In this document: positions 36,040 through 47,454 of the stretch, piece after piece
How the letters are laid out: the number at the start of each line of letters is the position of its first letter
Numbering within the stretch: the first letter of the stretch is position 1
Assembly: GCA_037179335.1 (NCBI GenBank)
Contig: JAKZHN010000004.1
Span: 1,426,001-1,490,000 of the forward strand
From: Cyclaneusma minus
Lineage: Eukaryota; Ascomycota; Leotiomycetes; Marthamycetales; Marthamycetaceae
Direction: 5' to 3'
Length of the DNA stretch: 64,000 nt
Notes under the pieces: model-generated
What the model saw: the letters and a program-made list of their open reading frames with translations, nothing else
Told to the model about the DNA's origin: nothing
Databases searched by the model: none
Translations under genes and position numbers: made by a program

Positions 36040-36355
36040 CCTTGACCGAGGTCTCTGTTCTGCGTATGGCAGGAAGCAACATCAGAGTGCTCGTCCTTAC
36101 GAGATGGGGGAAAGCAATAAGCTCCTTAACCGAGGTCTGCGCTCTGCGGAAGGTAGTAGACAGCATCAGTGTTTGTCCATACGAGATAGAGGAAGTGAAC
36201 GTTTGTCCTATCTTTCTCCTTTCATCCAGCTTCCCGTCAACTGTAGACTTTATCGTTAATTTGCTGTCTCAACCAAGATCTGGGCTCTGCGGAAGTCAGG
36301 AAGCAACATCGAGTGCTCGTCCGCTCGAGAATGAGGAAAGAACGATACCTGCGAG
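36040..36355 (+). repeat. Three dispersed copies of a 75-nt unit
   Basis: Units begin near 36045, 36125 and 36266 with t[tc][ga]acc[ga]aggtct or a close variant, followed by ctctgcggaag or similar, ag.aacatc.gagtgctcgtcc, and gaga...ggaaag. The first and third are most alike. An open frame from 35949 crosses them but shows no protein family. Confidence 0.5.
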
Positions 36356-36631
36356 TCGAATCGCCATGGAAACCACCAAGAGGTCGGTGATGGCTCTTGC
36401 ACTTTCTGATGACCGGCCGACACATGGAAGTCAACATAAAGAGCCTGAATTTCTCGACTCTCACAATCATCATCCGACATCAACATACATTCTCGACAGC
36501 AGCAACAGAATCACCATCGTCATCGGAACATCAGTCTTTTGGATTTCGACATCAACAGAATTCACCATCTTCTACAGAGAAAGACTCACACTCGTTTCCA
36601 AATTCCAATCCATCTCGCTCACTACGCCACC

Positions 36632-38908
36632 ATGTCTGCCGACGACCAGACGCCGGCGGACCACAAAAGGGATCCTGAATCAGAGAGCGAGGCGGCACGT
36701 GCTGAAGCTCGACTCCAAGGAACCACTAGAGCCCAGCAGTCGCCGGGCAATGAACGACAGCCGGCGGTGGCGAATGGTCAGACCCCAGTAACGTCGAATT
36801 CTCAACAGCCAGCGGATTCTCAACAACAGCCAACGGCGCCTGCTCGAGACCTAGGGGATGTCACACGTACGGGCGTCGAAGACCGAGAGCCACCTCGAAC
36901 AGAGCCCCGACCAAGGCCCCGACCAAGGCCCCAACCCGCACCCGCCAGCAGACAAAAGAAAGGAACCGCTCGAACAAACCCGAAAAAGCTTCCGAAGCGT
37001 GTCAGCTTTGCTCGAGATGACGATTCATACTTCATTAACGACAGTGGTCGAGAGTTCGGGGAGATATCTGAAAGTCTCAGAAATAAGATTATGATGAACT
37101 TGAGCCCTGGCGGTGGAAGTGGAAGTCGGGTTGAAAGTGGCCGGATCAGCAAGAGTGCCACTTCAAGTACTCGCCGTCGGAGTTCAAGTGGAGGTGTTGT
37201 CGCGAGTCAGAGTGGAAAGAGTGGGAGTGGAAGTGCCGCGAGCAGCAAGAATAGGACTTCAGGCACTCGGGATGGGAATGGGAGTGAGAGTGGAAATGCT
37301 GTCGCGAGTGGAACTGAAAGAAGTGAAGGCAGGAGTGGGAGTGGAAGGTCCACGAGCAGCAAGAATAGGACTTCAGGCACTCGCGGTCGGGGTGGAAGTC
37401 TGGGTGCAAGTTCGGGGATCACCAAGAGTGCTCATGAAACTCAGAAGAGTTCTCGCAGGATGGCTGCTCTCAGACGTTCGAGCTCAAATGCTTTGGCGGG
37501 TCTGAGTTCGAGAAATGGAAGTATTTACAGGAGTAGGAGTGGGAGCGGTGCTCGGCAGCCGCCAGAGCTCATGGAACGTATGAGCCATTCACCAACGGAT
37601 AACGAGGACGATGATGACGAGGATGATGATCAAAAAGATCTTCCTGCCCGTAGCGGTGGTGGTATGTTTAACAAGGATGTGGACGATTCACCACCTCTCA
37701 ACCCAGAGGCGCGCCGTGGTCCTCCCCAGCCCTCGACACAATCCCAGGATACTGGGAGCCGACAGAGCGGACAAACAGGCCAGACTGGCAACTCTCGTCG
37801 GTCTCAGTCCACTCCAACCAACTTTGTTTCACCACCACCAAGAGCCGCTCGACCACCTCGAATCCGCGAATACCGGCAAGGACAAACCGGCTCCCCGCCC
37901 CCGAGCGTTTTGAGACCCTACCGGACCCAGAGCGGTTACCCATCCTACCCGCCTCACAATGGTTACTCATCATACCCGCCTCCGAGCCGTTTTCCATCCT
38001 ACCCTCAGCATCTGGGCGCTTGGCCACCCAACCCTAAGACTCGGAGCCCCTACCCATACTACCCGCCTGCCGATGGTTACAGTTCAGGGCCTTCCCACAC
38101 AGCGCCTGTCACGTTAGGAAATCTCAGCGCCTACTCCAGCGCTCCTGTGTCCCATGCCCCCGGCCCTATTCATCCCCCTTACAATCAGGATGAGCTCCCT
38201 CCCCCGTATTCCCCTCGCTCAATCACGTCGTCGCAGGGTCAACACCCGCGTCCTGGGCAGAGCCCGGGGAGCCCCATTGGGCAACTCCACAGTCCTGAAA
38301 GTCGAGGCAGCAGTCTCGTCGCTCCCCATGCACAGTTCCATCAGAACGCATCAGGCCGTGCGAATCCATACGACGGATTTTTTGGGCCCTACACAGCTCC
38401 AGACGACATTCCGCCCCCATCCAGCCCCCCTCCGACCTTCATAGCAGGTCCGCCTCGATTCATGCCTGCGGAAGACGGTCAGTACTACTGGACAGCGTCT
38501 CCCGGCGGCCGCCATATCCATCCTGCTGACAAGTTTGATCCCTTCGTCTACTCGACCCCAACTCCGCCCCGATGGACTCCCTTAAACCCCCCAACCTTCG
38601 CTCAGCTTGAAGCCACCCCAGGCTTTACTTACGCTTCTGTCGAACCCGACTACGTCCCCCCTCCATCCCCCGACGCCGACGCATCTGGACAGGACAACGA
38701 TGCCACGGTCCAGCAACGGGAGGATGAATCGGCTGGGGAACAGGGCAATGACGCCACGGTCCAGCAACCGGCTGATAGATCGGCTGATGAAGAGGACGAG
38801 GAAGATGAGGAAGACGAGGAAGACGAGGAAGATCAGCCTACGTTCTCCTCGAGCCCGAGGAAAAAGGATGTGGGAAAGGGGATGCGAAGGATTGATAGCT
38901 CGGCTTGA
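36632..38908 (+). CDS. Large disordered Ser/Pro/Gly-rich protein
   Basis: Single exon, ATG 36632 (accATGtctgcc), 758 residues. No folded domain recognised. Residues 1-120 are Gln/Pro/Arg-rich; a basic motif K-K-L-P-K-R-V-S-F is near 115-130. A Gly/Ser region at about 180-320 contains two copies of SSKNRTSGTR within a larger repeat. An acidic run (DDDDEDDD) is near 350. Residues 420-690 are Pro/Tyr/Ser-rich with repeated Y-P-S-Y-P-P and S-Y-P-P-H motifs like those of prion-like or wall-associated proteins. An Asp/Glu run of 9-nt repeats precedes a basic end (KKDVGKGMRRID). No signal peptide, no membrane segment. Possibly a nuclear or condensate-forming scaffold; this is inference from composition only. 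Confidence 0.7.
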   Translation: MSADDQTPADHKRDPESESEAARAEARLQGTTRAQQSPGNERQPAVANGQTPVTSNSQQPADSQQQPTAPARDLGDVTRTGVEDREPPRTEPRPRPRPRPQPAPASRQKKGTARTNPKKLPKRVSFARDDDSYFINDSGREFGEISESLRNKIMMNLSPGGGSGSRVESGRISKSATSSTRRRSSSGGVVASQSGKSGSGSAASSKNRTSGTRDGNGSESGNAVASGTERSEGRSGSGRSTSSKNRTSGTRGRGGSLGASSGITKSAHETQKSSRRMAALRRSSSNALAGLSSRNGSIYRSRSGSGARQPPELMERMSHSPTDNEDDDDEDDDQKDLPARSGGGMFNKDVDDSPPLNPEARRGPPQPSTQSQDTGSRQSGQTGQTGNSRRSQSTPTNFVSPPPRAARPPRIREYRQGQTGSPPPSVLRPYRTQSGYPSYPPHNGYSSYPPPSRFPSYPQHLGAWPPNPKTRSPYPYYPPADGYSSGPSHTAPVTLGNLSAYSSAPVSHAPGPIHPPYNQDELPPPYSPRSITSSQGQHPRPGQSPGSPIGQLHSPESRGSSLVAPHAQFHQNASGRANPYDGFFGPYTAPDDIPPPSSPPPTFIAGPPRFMPAEDGQYYWTASPGGRHIHPADKFDPFVYSTPTPPRWTPLNPPTFAQLEATPGFTYASVEPDYVPPPSPDADASGQDNDATVQQREDESAGEQGNDATVQQPADRSADEEDEEDEEDEEDEEDQPTFSSSPRKKDVGKGMRRIDSSA
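38793..38836 (+). repeat. GAGGAAGAC microsatellite in coding sequence
   Basis: About five 9-nt units encode alternating Glu and Asp near the C-terminus of the disordered protein. Confidence 0.8.
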
Positions 38909-40035
38909 GTGATCGGAATGGAATCGTATTTGGGGGGATAGTGCCTTTGGCACTTGTTTAGCATTGCGTTTTCGTAAAGGAGTTTTGCAAGGTAGACTCA
39001 GAATAGAGCCCGCGAGGGTTCGTTAGCAGGTGTGTAAGGTATGCAAATGAGAAGACGTTGCTGTTGATTGACCCAGAAGGTTTTGTTTGATGATTGTGAG
39101 TGGTGATTGTGAATATTCGTGATTACTTTGATTTCTGACAGTAACTTGAACTTTCCCAATTTGGCAATTACTCTGAGGTTTCATGATTGCTCTGAGCTTT
39201 CCTGGTCACTCTCAGTGTCCCTGATTACTTGGATATCGTCGGTTACTCGAGTTTCACTGAGTCATTTGGGTTTCCTTGAATTACTTCGACTTCTTCTAAA
39301 TACCTGGATTTCCCTCCATCACTTGGACAAGGATTTCTCCCGTTTGACTGGATTTCTATTTCCTCCCAAATACTTTGATTTTTCCTAGTCATTCCGACTT
39401 TTCCTGACTACTTTGATTTCTCCCAGTCATTCGGATCTCTTATGATTACTTTTACAGTTCTAATTTTCCTAGTTATTCGGATTTCGGATTTCTCCTCATC
39501 ACTTGGACCTCTCCTGATTACTTCCCAATTACGTGCATTTATCATCATTACAATGAACATGGACCTCTTCTAATGATTTTAATTCCTTCCAAATATTTGG
39601 ACGGTTCGTATATTGACTACTACTTGGAATTCTTGATAGGGTGCTGTCACACTCACAGTCACATCGACCTTTCGGGGAGTTCGGACCCGAAAAGCCCCGA
39701 GATTTGGATTTCGCAGACCCCGCGTCGACGTGGTGTGACGAAATCCGAAAAGCTTCACGAAGGTTAAACCATCCGATCTCCGCATTGTACGATGTAACAC
39801 CGGATCTGCGGCTCACGAAGCTGTCTATGTAAATGTACCTGATTTCATTCAACTGAAGTTTTCGACTTTGAACGGTGAGACTCTCACCACCGTGAGAGAG
39901 TGAAAATCACGTCAATTGACTTCACTGCTTTCCCATCATCTATCTGCTTCTCTTCTGCTCTACCTTACCTTCTTACAGCTTCCACATCTCCAAACCGCAT
40001 CTCCAAATCCCCAGGATCGCTCCAATCCCCCCACG
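38909..40035. other. Intergenic interval with long 19-nt repeat array
   Basis: 3' flank of the disordered protein, then the array at 39113-39535, then a short leader before ATG 40036. Open frames at 39529-39852 show nothing recognisable. Confidence 0.5.
39113..39535 (+). repeat. Expanded degenerate 19-nt repeat array
   Basis: About 22 units, typically 19 nt, of the type gatttctcc.gatta.ttg: examples are gaggtttcatgattgctct, gagctttcctggtcactct, gacttcttctaaatacctg and gatttccctccatcacttg. Spacing slips by one or a few nt in places. This is the same unit as in the MITE cores, here without terminal inverted repeats. Confidence 0.65.
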
Positions 40036-40897
40036 ATGGCACTCCAACACCTCTCCTCCCGCTTCTCCCACCTCTTTTCCTCAACATTCCTCGCCCCCAC
40101 CCTCCGCAATCCCGCAACCCTCGCCGCCGCAATCCTCACCTCCCTCACCCTCACCCTCCGCATTCCTCGCCTCATCCGCTATTATCATTCCTGGCTCTCC
40201 ATCGGCCTCGGCGGCGTCCCGCACAACCCCCTCGGCTTCCTCATCGAACGCTTGCTTCGCCTCTTCGCCCACACCTCTCCCGCCCTCACCAAAAACACGC
40301 AGATTTATGAAGATGCGAAGTTTTTGGCTTCTGTTGGGCCGATGGCGGAGAGGAGTTATTTGTACGAGATTTATACTCAAGATGATGATGAAGAGGGGAA
40401 AGGAAAAGGACTGCCGAGACGCGAAGGGAATCCGCCAAACGTCGCACCCTTCGTAGTCCCACACCGCGAATCCCCCCCCCCCCCCCCCCGGCAATGCCGC
40501 GCACATAAAAGCGCTGCAAAAATCGCAATTTGAAGAAATCGTAGCAAGGAATGCAGAATGGCTAAAACTGGCAACGAGCAAGCAGGAAAGAGTAGGCGAG
40601 GCGATTTATTTAAAGGAAGGTGTGGATGTGCCGAGTTGGGCAAGGAAGAGCAGGGGGGAGTGTGCGCATATACATTTGGCGATGGATGGGAATGCGCATT
40701 GTACGTTGTTGCCGAGGGATGCGAAGGAGGTTATTGAGAAGGGGTGGGGGGAGCGGCATGGGTTGGCGGGAGGAAAATTGTTGCCGTGGGGGTTTGTGAT
40801 GGTTTATGCGCCGAGGACGGAACAGGAGGTGGGGGTGGTGATGGGGGTTGTGAGAGCGGCTGTTTGGGGGGTGGGGGGTGGGAGGGAGGTTTTGTGA
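40036..40897 (+). pseudogene. DUF5519/luciferase-domain protein, frame broken at poly-C
   Basis: ATG 40036 begins MALQHLSSRF, with a hydrophobic segment (ATLAAAILTSLTLTLRI) near residues 27-43 that may anchor the protein in a membrane. The frame reads through PHRES into a run of 18 C at 40472-40489, then ends at TGA 40531-40533. One frame over, from the Gly-Asn-Ala-Ala codons just after the C run, it continues with EEIVARNAEWLKLA, then RGECAHIHLAMDGNAHCTLL, WGERHGLAGGKLLPWGFVMV and Y-A-P-R-T, typical of the fungal luciferase-domain (DUF5519) family, to TGA 40895-40897. One C fewer would give 286 residues, a normal length. A homopolymer sequencing or assembly error is as likely as a true mutation. 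Biochemical activity of the family is not known to me. Confidence 0.72.
40472..40489 (+). repeat. Run of 18 C
   Basis: Homopolymer at the exact point where the reading frame of the DUF5519 gene shifts. Confidence 0.95.
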
Positions 40898-42031
40898 GGG
40901 TGGGGAGGGGAAAGGATTTTTAGAGAGAAAGGGGTCTGGGGAGGGGAGAATGGAGGTAGGAGGGGGAAGTGCTTTTCGTAAGTGATTCTCATGGACTTAT
41001 TTTCTGACATTTTGCTCGAGGTTCAAGGCTGTTGTCTGGCAGATTGGATGAAGAGGATGGGAAGATGATGTTCGTGAAGCGAAGACGAACCAGCCTGTGT
41101 TGGTGAGTGGAGAGATATACCTCGGGGAATCCTCGGTAATATATGCTCTGATCGGGAGGTCCATCTAGTGAGAGCCCCATTCAAAGTTTAATCTAACGTC
41201 AAAGGCCAAAGAATGCATCGCGAGAACTCGAGTCATTATTCTCCAAGCCAGGAAGGACCACCGCAATGCAAGCTTATTTCGACCTCTTCTTCGACTCAGA
41301 ACCTCGCATCTCTGCCACGTGCTACCAGGCTATCCCTGAAGCTCCCATGAGCTTTCAATCCGTGGTCTCAAGGCACCATCGCTGCAGTCGCAGCCATGCC
41401 AAGACGCAATAATGACTTGTTCATCTTCATTGACATTCCGCTTCGTAGCGGTCAGATCTTGCGAACATGTGGGGAAATCGGGCCGTTCAGCATTCTTCAG
41501 CTTCTCAACTCCTGTTGTTCACCCGTATACATGTCGTGGTGCTTTGGAACCTTTTACGTCTATAAGCGGCCTTCACGAACTACTCCAGTGTCTTTGAAGT
41601 CCAGGTAGGTGATCGGATATCTAAGCTTAGACTTGGACCATGAGAACAGAGACCATCAGAACAGAGCCACTCCTCGAAGAGAAGGCCTTTCTTACAGTTT
41701 CCTACCTTAGGCTTCCCAGATCGAGAGGTAAGATTAGGCTGTTCTTCATCTCGAGCCCCACTTCTTCCGGAGTCTTCTCCTCGTACACCGCAAGTCTTTC
41801 TGCGGTTCTCGACCATATTTTCTCTGCATATGGAAAGACGCACCCTACCCCTTGCATAGAAGCATTCTTTAGCTTCTCAACACGCCCACCGAGACTTCCA
41901 TATAATGTCTCATCCCTTCACTTGTCTGACTTATATCCAACGTCCTTCAGCAGTCCGACAAGAAGTGGACTTCGACGACAGAACCGACAGCACACCACTA
42001 CCCGAAAGTTTACCTGGACTGATCAGAAGCA
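40898..42031. other. Intergenic interval
   Basis: Open frames at 41396-41608 and 41640-42137 have no family features. If the next gene is secreted, its signal-peptide exon might lie here, but I cannot identify one. Confidence 0.4.
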
Positions 42032-44460
42032 ATGGGTGCACATCTTTCGAAGTATGGCGCCCGCCACGTGCCCATGGCTCTCAACGAAACCGCCATCACT
42101 TCATCAGCCGTACCTATTCCGGATTCAGACGTCTTGATTAGTATAGGACTTGGTGGCCTTTCACTCGCTCCGGGCATAAACCCCAGTGTAGGACTCTGCA
42201 TTGGACTTCTCGGTCCTGGCTGCCCAGCGGGATATTCGGGAACGCCCATCGTCACTTCCTCTGATTTCACGTCGAGTACGTCGAGTACGCTAACTACGCT
42301 TGTCACGTATGTGGTTTCCCTGCTCTGCCCCTTTGACATCCAAAGTTGAGCAATCAACGTATCATGGCACGTTCAACTTGACTTGTCTTGATTGGATGTG
42401 CATTCTACTTGGATCCAGATAAGCTGACCTGTTTATGGCACCGATAGAAGCACTATTGCTGTTCCCGACTCTTCAAGCGCCTCGGTGGTCTCCAGTCCGT
42501 TTGTGGTTACCCCCACAGTAGCTCCATCGCTGGCATCAAGCTCAGTACCAGCATCAGTCGAGTCAAGCTCTTCATCTGATGTTTCAGTCACGACCGAGTC
42601 AGCTTCCATAGAGACAAGCACAGTAGGAGCGACCGAAACGGAAAGCATCACGATCGAAGTCACTACAACCGAGTATGTAACTGAATCCGCCTCAGCCGAA
42701 TCAAGCACGATAGAGTCATCTTCAACAAGCACTTCTGACTCCATTTCGGCCCCTGACATCACTCCCGCCCCCACATCCTCTCCCTCTTCCAGCACAACCA
42801 CCTCCACATCCACAACATCCCTCACCACCGCTCTCGACTCAGTCTGCGGCGCGCCATGTTATGTGAGAGACTACAACTCTGCAGCATACACACCCGATCT
42901 CACGATCCAGCAATGCCACGACCTATGCCTCGCCACGGAAAACTGCGACTGGTTCTCCATTTCGGGAGAGGGAGGATTTGGAGTTCAGAACCAAATGCCC
43001 CCTGGGACCTGTGCGACTCATCAGGACCCGCTGGTATTTGATCCTTATGGGCGAGTGTCTTATGGGTACCTGGGTTATTATTGTTGGGAGCGTGATTGTG
43101 TGACGGGTGGTGGGCCCTAGAAGAGGGATGATGGGGAAGGGTATGTCTGTGATCCGGATATGGAGATGGGGATGTCAAGGTTGTTTGACACGGCATGCTC
43201 AACGTGCTCTGATTCGCTTGGTTGTGCCTCTAGGATTCAGATGAGCTGACCTGTTGGGAAAATAGGAGCGCTATTGCTATTTCTGACTCTTCAAGTGCCT
43301 CGGTGATGTCGGCTTCTAGCCCCTTTCTGGTTCTGCCCACAGTAGCTACATCGCTGTCATCAAGCTCAGTACCAGCACCAGTCGAGTCGTCTATCTCATT
43401 GGTCGAGTCAAGCTCTGCATCTGTTGTTGTGGTCACCTCGGTCTTATTCAGCCCGTCACTGGTACCGAGCGACTCGTCCACCTATTCATCGGAGCCTTCC
43501 GAGTCAATCTCTTACACGTCTGCTGTGGGGACTCAATTGAGGACGTCCGAGTCTACGTCTTTGCCCACTGCTTCATCGGCCTCGAGCTCGTCTACGGACG
43601 AAAGCTCACCACTAACCACGATAGAGTCCACGTCTGTTGAAACAAGTACGAGCGAATCAACCTCGACCGAAAGTAGCACGATTGAGTCCACCTCGACCGA
43701 ATCAAGCACAAGTGAATCAACTTCGACTGCAACAAGCACTTCGGAATCGACCACAGTTGAAACAAGCTCAGCCGGATCAAGCACAATCGAATCAACCTCA
43801 GTTGAAACAAGCACGATTGAGTCGACCTCCACTCAATCATCCGTAATTGAGTCAACTCCAACTGAGTCATCCGTGATTGAATCCACCTCAACCCAATCAA
43901 GCACAATAGAGTCAACCACAACTGAAAGCAGCACAATCGAATCAACCTCCACCTCATCATCCACCAGCTCATCAACCTCCCCTCCCGAAACCACCCCCGC
44001 CCCGTCCTCGACCACCAGCACCAGCACCAGCACCAGCACCACCTCGACCTCCTCCACCTACACCGGCCCCCCCACCAACCCCCCCGGCCTCATCTGCGGC
44101 CAAGAATGTCTCACCGGCAGCGACTACACGATCGACCCGTACCGAACCGTGTATTCCATCCAACAATGCCACGATCTCTGCCGCGACACATACGGCTGCC
44201 AAAGCTACGTCATGAGAGACCCGGCAGGAACTTATCGAGGCTGTGGACTGTTTGCTGCGCCTATGGATTATAATTATCAGGCGCTGGGACTGGGCGGTGA
44301 GTATTGTTGGGATTTGGGATGTGTGACGGGTGGGGGGTTGAGGAGGAGGAATGAGGAGGAGGTGGAGAGGGAGGGCGAGGGGTGGAAGTGGGATCCGGAG
44401 ATGGAGGATGTTTGGTATGATCCTAGTATTAAGGTTGTGGAGGGGCTTAGGTTGGCGTAA
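42032..44460 (+). CDS. Ser/Thr-rich protein with two PAN-like Cys modules
   Basis: Proposed exons 42032-42306, 42448-43140 and 43266-44460; both introns are phase 2 with GTATGT donors and GCTGAC branch sites. Exon 1 has a Gly/Leu-rich part (LISIGLGGLSLAPGINPSVG). Exons 2 and 3 are duplicates: each starts [ST]-[AT]-I-A-[VI]-[PS]-D-S-S-S-A-S-V, runs through a Ser/Thr-rich stalk, and ends with a Cys-rich module (C-x3-C, IQQCHDLC, a further C, G-x-Y/Y-C-W-x3-C-V-T-G-G-G) resembling PAN/Apple folds. In exon 2 TAG at 43118-43120 stops the frame right after GGG, although the donor at 43141 is in frame, so either two proteins or one broken long protein results. The Ser/Thr stalk suggests heavy O-glycosylation and a wall or surface location, but no signal peptide is visible at 42032; the true start may be upstream. 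Confidence 0.6.
43618..43980 (+). repeat. Ser/Thr-rich coding minisatellite
   Basis: Degenerate 15/30-nt units encode repeats such as ESTSTESSTIESTS. They form the stalk of the second module; unit count probably varies between strains. Confidence 0.75.
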
Positions 44461-45942
44461 GGGACTGGGGTGAGAGGAGGAGGGAAGAAGTGGTCGAGAT
44501 TTCTGGGGGGATGGTGGTGGGATGGCGGGGGACATGTCGGGGAACATGATTTGGAGTCTAGGAGTCTTGGGAGACAGTTTTGTGGTTGACGGACGAGTCA
44601 GTGAGGCTGGCTTATGTCGAGACTTCTTGTGGCGATGTTTTATCGCCGAGTGGCTTCTTTGATCACAAGTTCTGTCATTTTGGCAAGCTTGGCTTTTTTT
44701 GGGCTTTTCGTCTTGTAGATACCCTTGGGCGTTATTCAAACGCAATTATTTGGAATTTAACACTCCCACTTTCGCCGTTTCTCGTTTTCATGCATGTCTC
44801 TCTAAAAACAAAAGGCGCTATTTGGTGTCTATTTGTCTTTCCGATTGCTATTGATGCTACGATCAAGTCTCGGTTCGCAACAATCAGTCATCTTCAACTC
44901 AGGGGCTCAGGGACAGATCCTCAGCGGTCTATGACCAGCCACCAGAAAACTATGCCTCTGTATTTGTGGAAGTCACACGTGAAGAGTCTGTGTCTTTTCA
45001 ATTGGGAAGCAAATGGCATAATGTCGATGTTCCTGTGATCTGACACCTACCTATGTGTCATGTGTTGGCAAACTCCTTAGACCTAAAGATCCAAAGCGTA
45101 AATCAGGTGAAGCGTTTGCGCTCAAACTTCAACTGAGCTCGGTCGGTTGCTCAGCTGCTATTTAGAGTAACGGCGGGAATGTCGTTGGATCTTTTTTGCA
45201 TTCGCTCGCCGGGGGTGGTCAGCTAGCATCTCTATGGGGGTGTTCGACTTGGTCAGCCGGGATGGCTTAGAAGTTGAAAGCCTCCTTGTATTCGCTGGAA
45301 TTACTGCCGGTCAGAGTCGGCCATTGGTGTTGTCTCCGGAGAAAAATTGCTCTGAGGAATATGCAGTGTCTATATAGCACCCGGTACTCGATATCTCATA
45401 TTCTTCGACGCCTCGTCGCCTGCTTGGCAGTTATATCAATGTTCTAATCCTAAAACGCCGCATCAATCTCTCAATCGATGCCGCAAACTCACGCTATTCC
45501 AGACCATACTCCCGCACCGGCCCTTTTATAATCTAAAAGCGGCCTCCTCCTCCGTCTGCAGCTCCACAGTCAAATTTTGTAACTTCAGGCCTCGATCGCA
45601 AACCTTTGGCGCCATCAACACTCGCTTGATACTCGCTTGATACTCGCCTCATACTCGCCTCGAGCCGCCCTTGCGGAGCGGCCATAGTCCTCCTTAAAAG
45701 AACGCCGCCGTCCCCACGTCCTCCAAGATTTTTCATCTCCCGACCACAACGGTACCCCCAACTCCTCTCCGCAACCTCGAAACACCAACTGCTTCACACC
45801 ACAACTTCAACAACATCTCTTCAAGGCTGTGACATCAGCGCTTCGATATCAAGAGCTGCTTCACACAACTCCTACACCACAAGCTCTCGCAGCGCTTTCC
45901 TTACTGCAAATTCTCTTGCTACCTGCGCATGCGAACACCGAC
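44461..45942. other. Intergenic interval
   Basis: An open frame at 44580-45038 has no family features. A TATA-like tttataatctaaaag near 45527 precedes a C/A-rich stretch leading to the FHA gene. The FHA reading frame is open from about 45829, upstream of ATG 45943, without an in-frame ATG. Confidence 0.4.
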
Positions 45943-47454
45943 ATGTCACATCAATTCTCAGACATGGACTTCTTAGTCACTGCGCAAGACCGGGAGCGCG
46001 ACAGGAAGGAGACTAAGCCCCCTAAGTGGACGAAGGACATCGACAACCCTGGCGACCCCGACGTCTTTGCAGTTCTGATACCATTCTACCGTCCCACGGA
46101 AGGATCCAGTGAAACTGGCTTCAATGAACCCCACAACGCTCTACGATACGTAGTAAGCCCACCGCCGACTCAATCGTCCTCCTCACTTACAGCGCCTCCT
46201 TCGACGTCATGGCCGCAGCCTATCCCAGTTGCGCCTCCTCCGCAATCCACATACCGCGGCAGAATTCAGCTAAGGTTCAGCCATAGCGTCAAGAACGAGG
46301 GTCGGGTTGTTCTCGGAAGTGACCCAAACAAGTGCGACATCCTAGTCGGGGGTTATCCGGAAATCAGTGGCGTTCATTGCTCTTTCAGATTCGATGATAA
46401 GGGAAGGCTCTTGTTCCAGGATGATTTCTCGGCGCACGGATCTGCCGTTGCATACTACTGGTCCCACACTCCAAACGTTACTACGGGGCGTGAGTTTTAT
46501 GGCGTTCGGCGAGACTTCACATGGGTTATGGAACATCCTAAGGATCATGAACAGAGCATCGGTGGTTGCTGGACTTTGGGCATTGAAATTGGACGCTTTA
46601 GGTTTCATGTTTACATGCCTATGCCTCAAATTCGCCCCTCCATCGTGGACTACAAGAGAAACATAGCAAAGTTTTGTAAGCAGGGTATGGTTTGTATCAA
46701 GACACAAGTTCCAGACTCTGATCAGACAGCTTGGAGCACGGATGATCCTCTCCAGGCCCCCGTTCTCATCGAAACCTTGCTTTTCCACGCGCGCCAGACC
46801 TCCAAGAGCTTCAGATTCGAAGAATGCTGGGATGCCGGTACCGGGATCACTTATCTTACGAAGGTGAAGCGAAAACCGATTCAGCTTGACCAGATGGAGA
46901 CGGAAGGCTGGGGTTTCCTCAAACCATACCGCAGAGTTTGGAAAGAGAAAATGGACCGCTCATTGGAGAACTTAAGTCGCTTCCCACAAGAGGCGATACG
47001 CGGTCGATGACCGAGGCGCTAGCTTTCTCTTCAGCCTCAAGGGAGCATAATGACCTTCTGCAACAAATCAGCGCTTATGAAGAACTACTTCTGGTGCAAG
47101 AAACCCGTCAGTTAGGAATGCGGGAATTCATGGCAGAGGTTTCGATTCATAGAAGAGCCTCAAGCCTTGAGAATGTAAGTGAACAGCTCTATGTTATGGG
47201 ACCTTCTCTAATACTCTTAGCGACACATCGCCAAAATTGTCCGAAGCTTGACGGTGCGACATGCATACGGTCAGGAACTTCTAATCCTAATGGAAAAGTG
47301 TCGAACCTACAAGGTTCAGGGTTCTACGCGCGTAGCAGGGGGTTTCAAAATATTGTATTCGTTTAAGGAGGAAAGGGGAAAGGCGCGCTGCCAGACTTTA
47401 AAAGTCTGGAGGCGCTTTTTAATCGCGCTAGCTAGCGCCAGTATTAAGCGCTAA
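45943..47454 (+). pseudogene. FHA-kinase gene cut off by AT-rich island 2
   Basis: ATG 45943 gives MSHQFSDMDF. The FHA-like domain is clear at residues about 110-175: GRVVLGSDPNKCDILV, ISGVHCSFRFDDKGRLLFQD, S-A-H-G-S-A-V. The next part parallels the 25637 gene (WDAGTGITYLTKVK, GWGFLKPYRRVWKEK). The frame stops at TGA 47008-47010, but the homologous continuation (EHNDLLQQISAYEELL to SIHRRASSLEN) is present in frame 3 from about 47035, so a small frame break lies between. An intron (47175-47220, GTAAGT..TTAG) then leads to RHIAKIVRSL and LLILMEKC, the start of the kinase lobe. After this, similarity ends and the frame runs into repeat sequence to TAA 47452-47454. The catalytic part is missing, so this is a dead or FHA-only copy. 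Confidence 0.75.

Larger units (their letters stand above)
32611..36631. other. 4-kb gene-poor interval
   Basis: Lies between the divergent aquaporin and the plus-strand disordered protein. There are many short open frames and none has a family signature or clear introns. A 19-nt repeat array is at about 34895-35045 and a threefold 75-nt repeat at about 36040-36355. The last 100 bp before 36632 are C/A-rich, a probable 5' leader. Confidence 0.45.

Noticed and set aside
35949..36791. 280-codon plus-strand frame
   Set aside because: It crosses the 75-nt repeats, lacks a domain, and overlaps the start of the 36632 gene in another frame; probably fortuitous.
44580..45038. 152-codon plus-strand frame
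   Set aside because: No family features, weak start context, and composition like the surrounding non-coding DNA.
46983..47034. A 32-nt intron (GTCGAT..TTCAG) that would repair the frame of the 45943 gene
   Set aside because: It joins the right frames, but 32 nt is shorter than fungal introns can normally be, and there is no branch site. A small indel is more likely.
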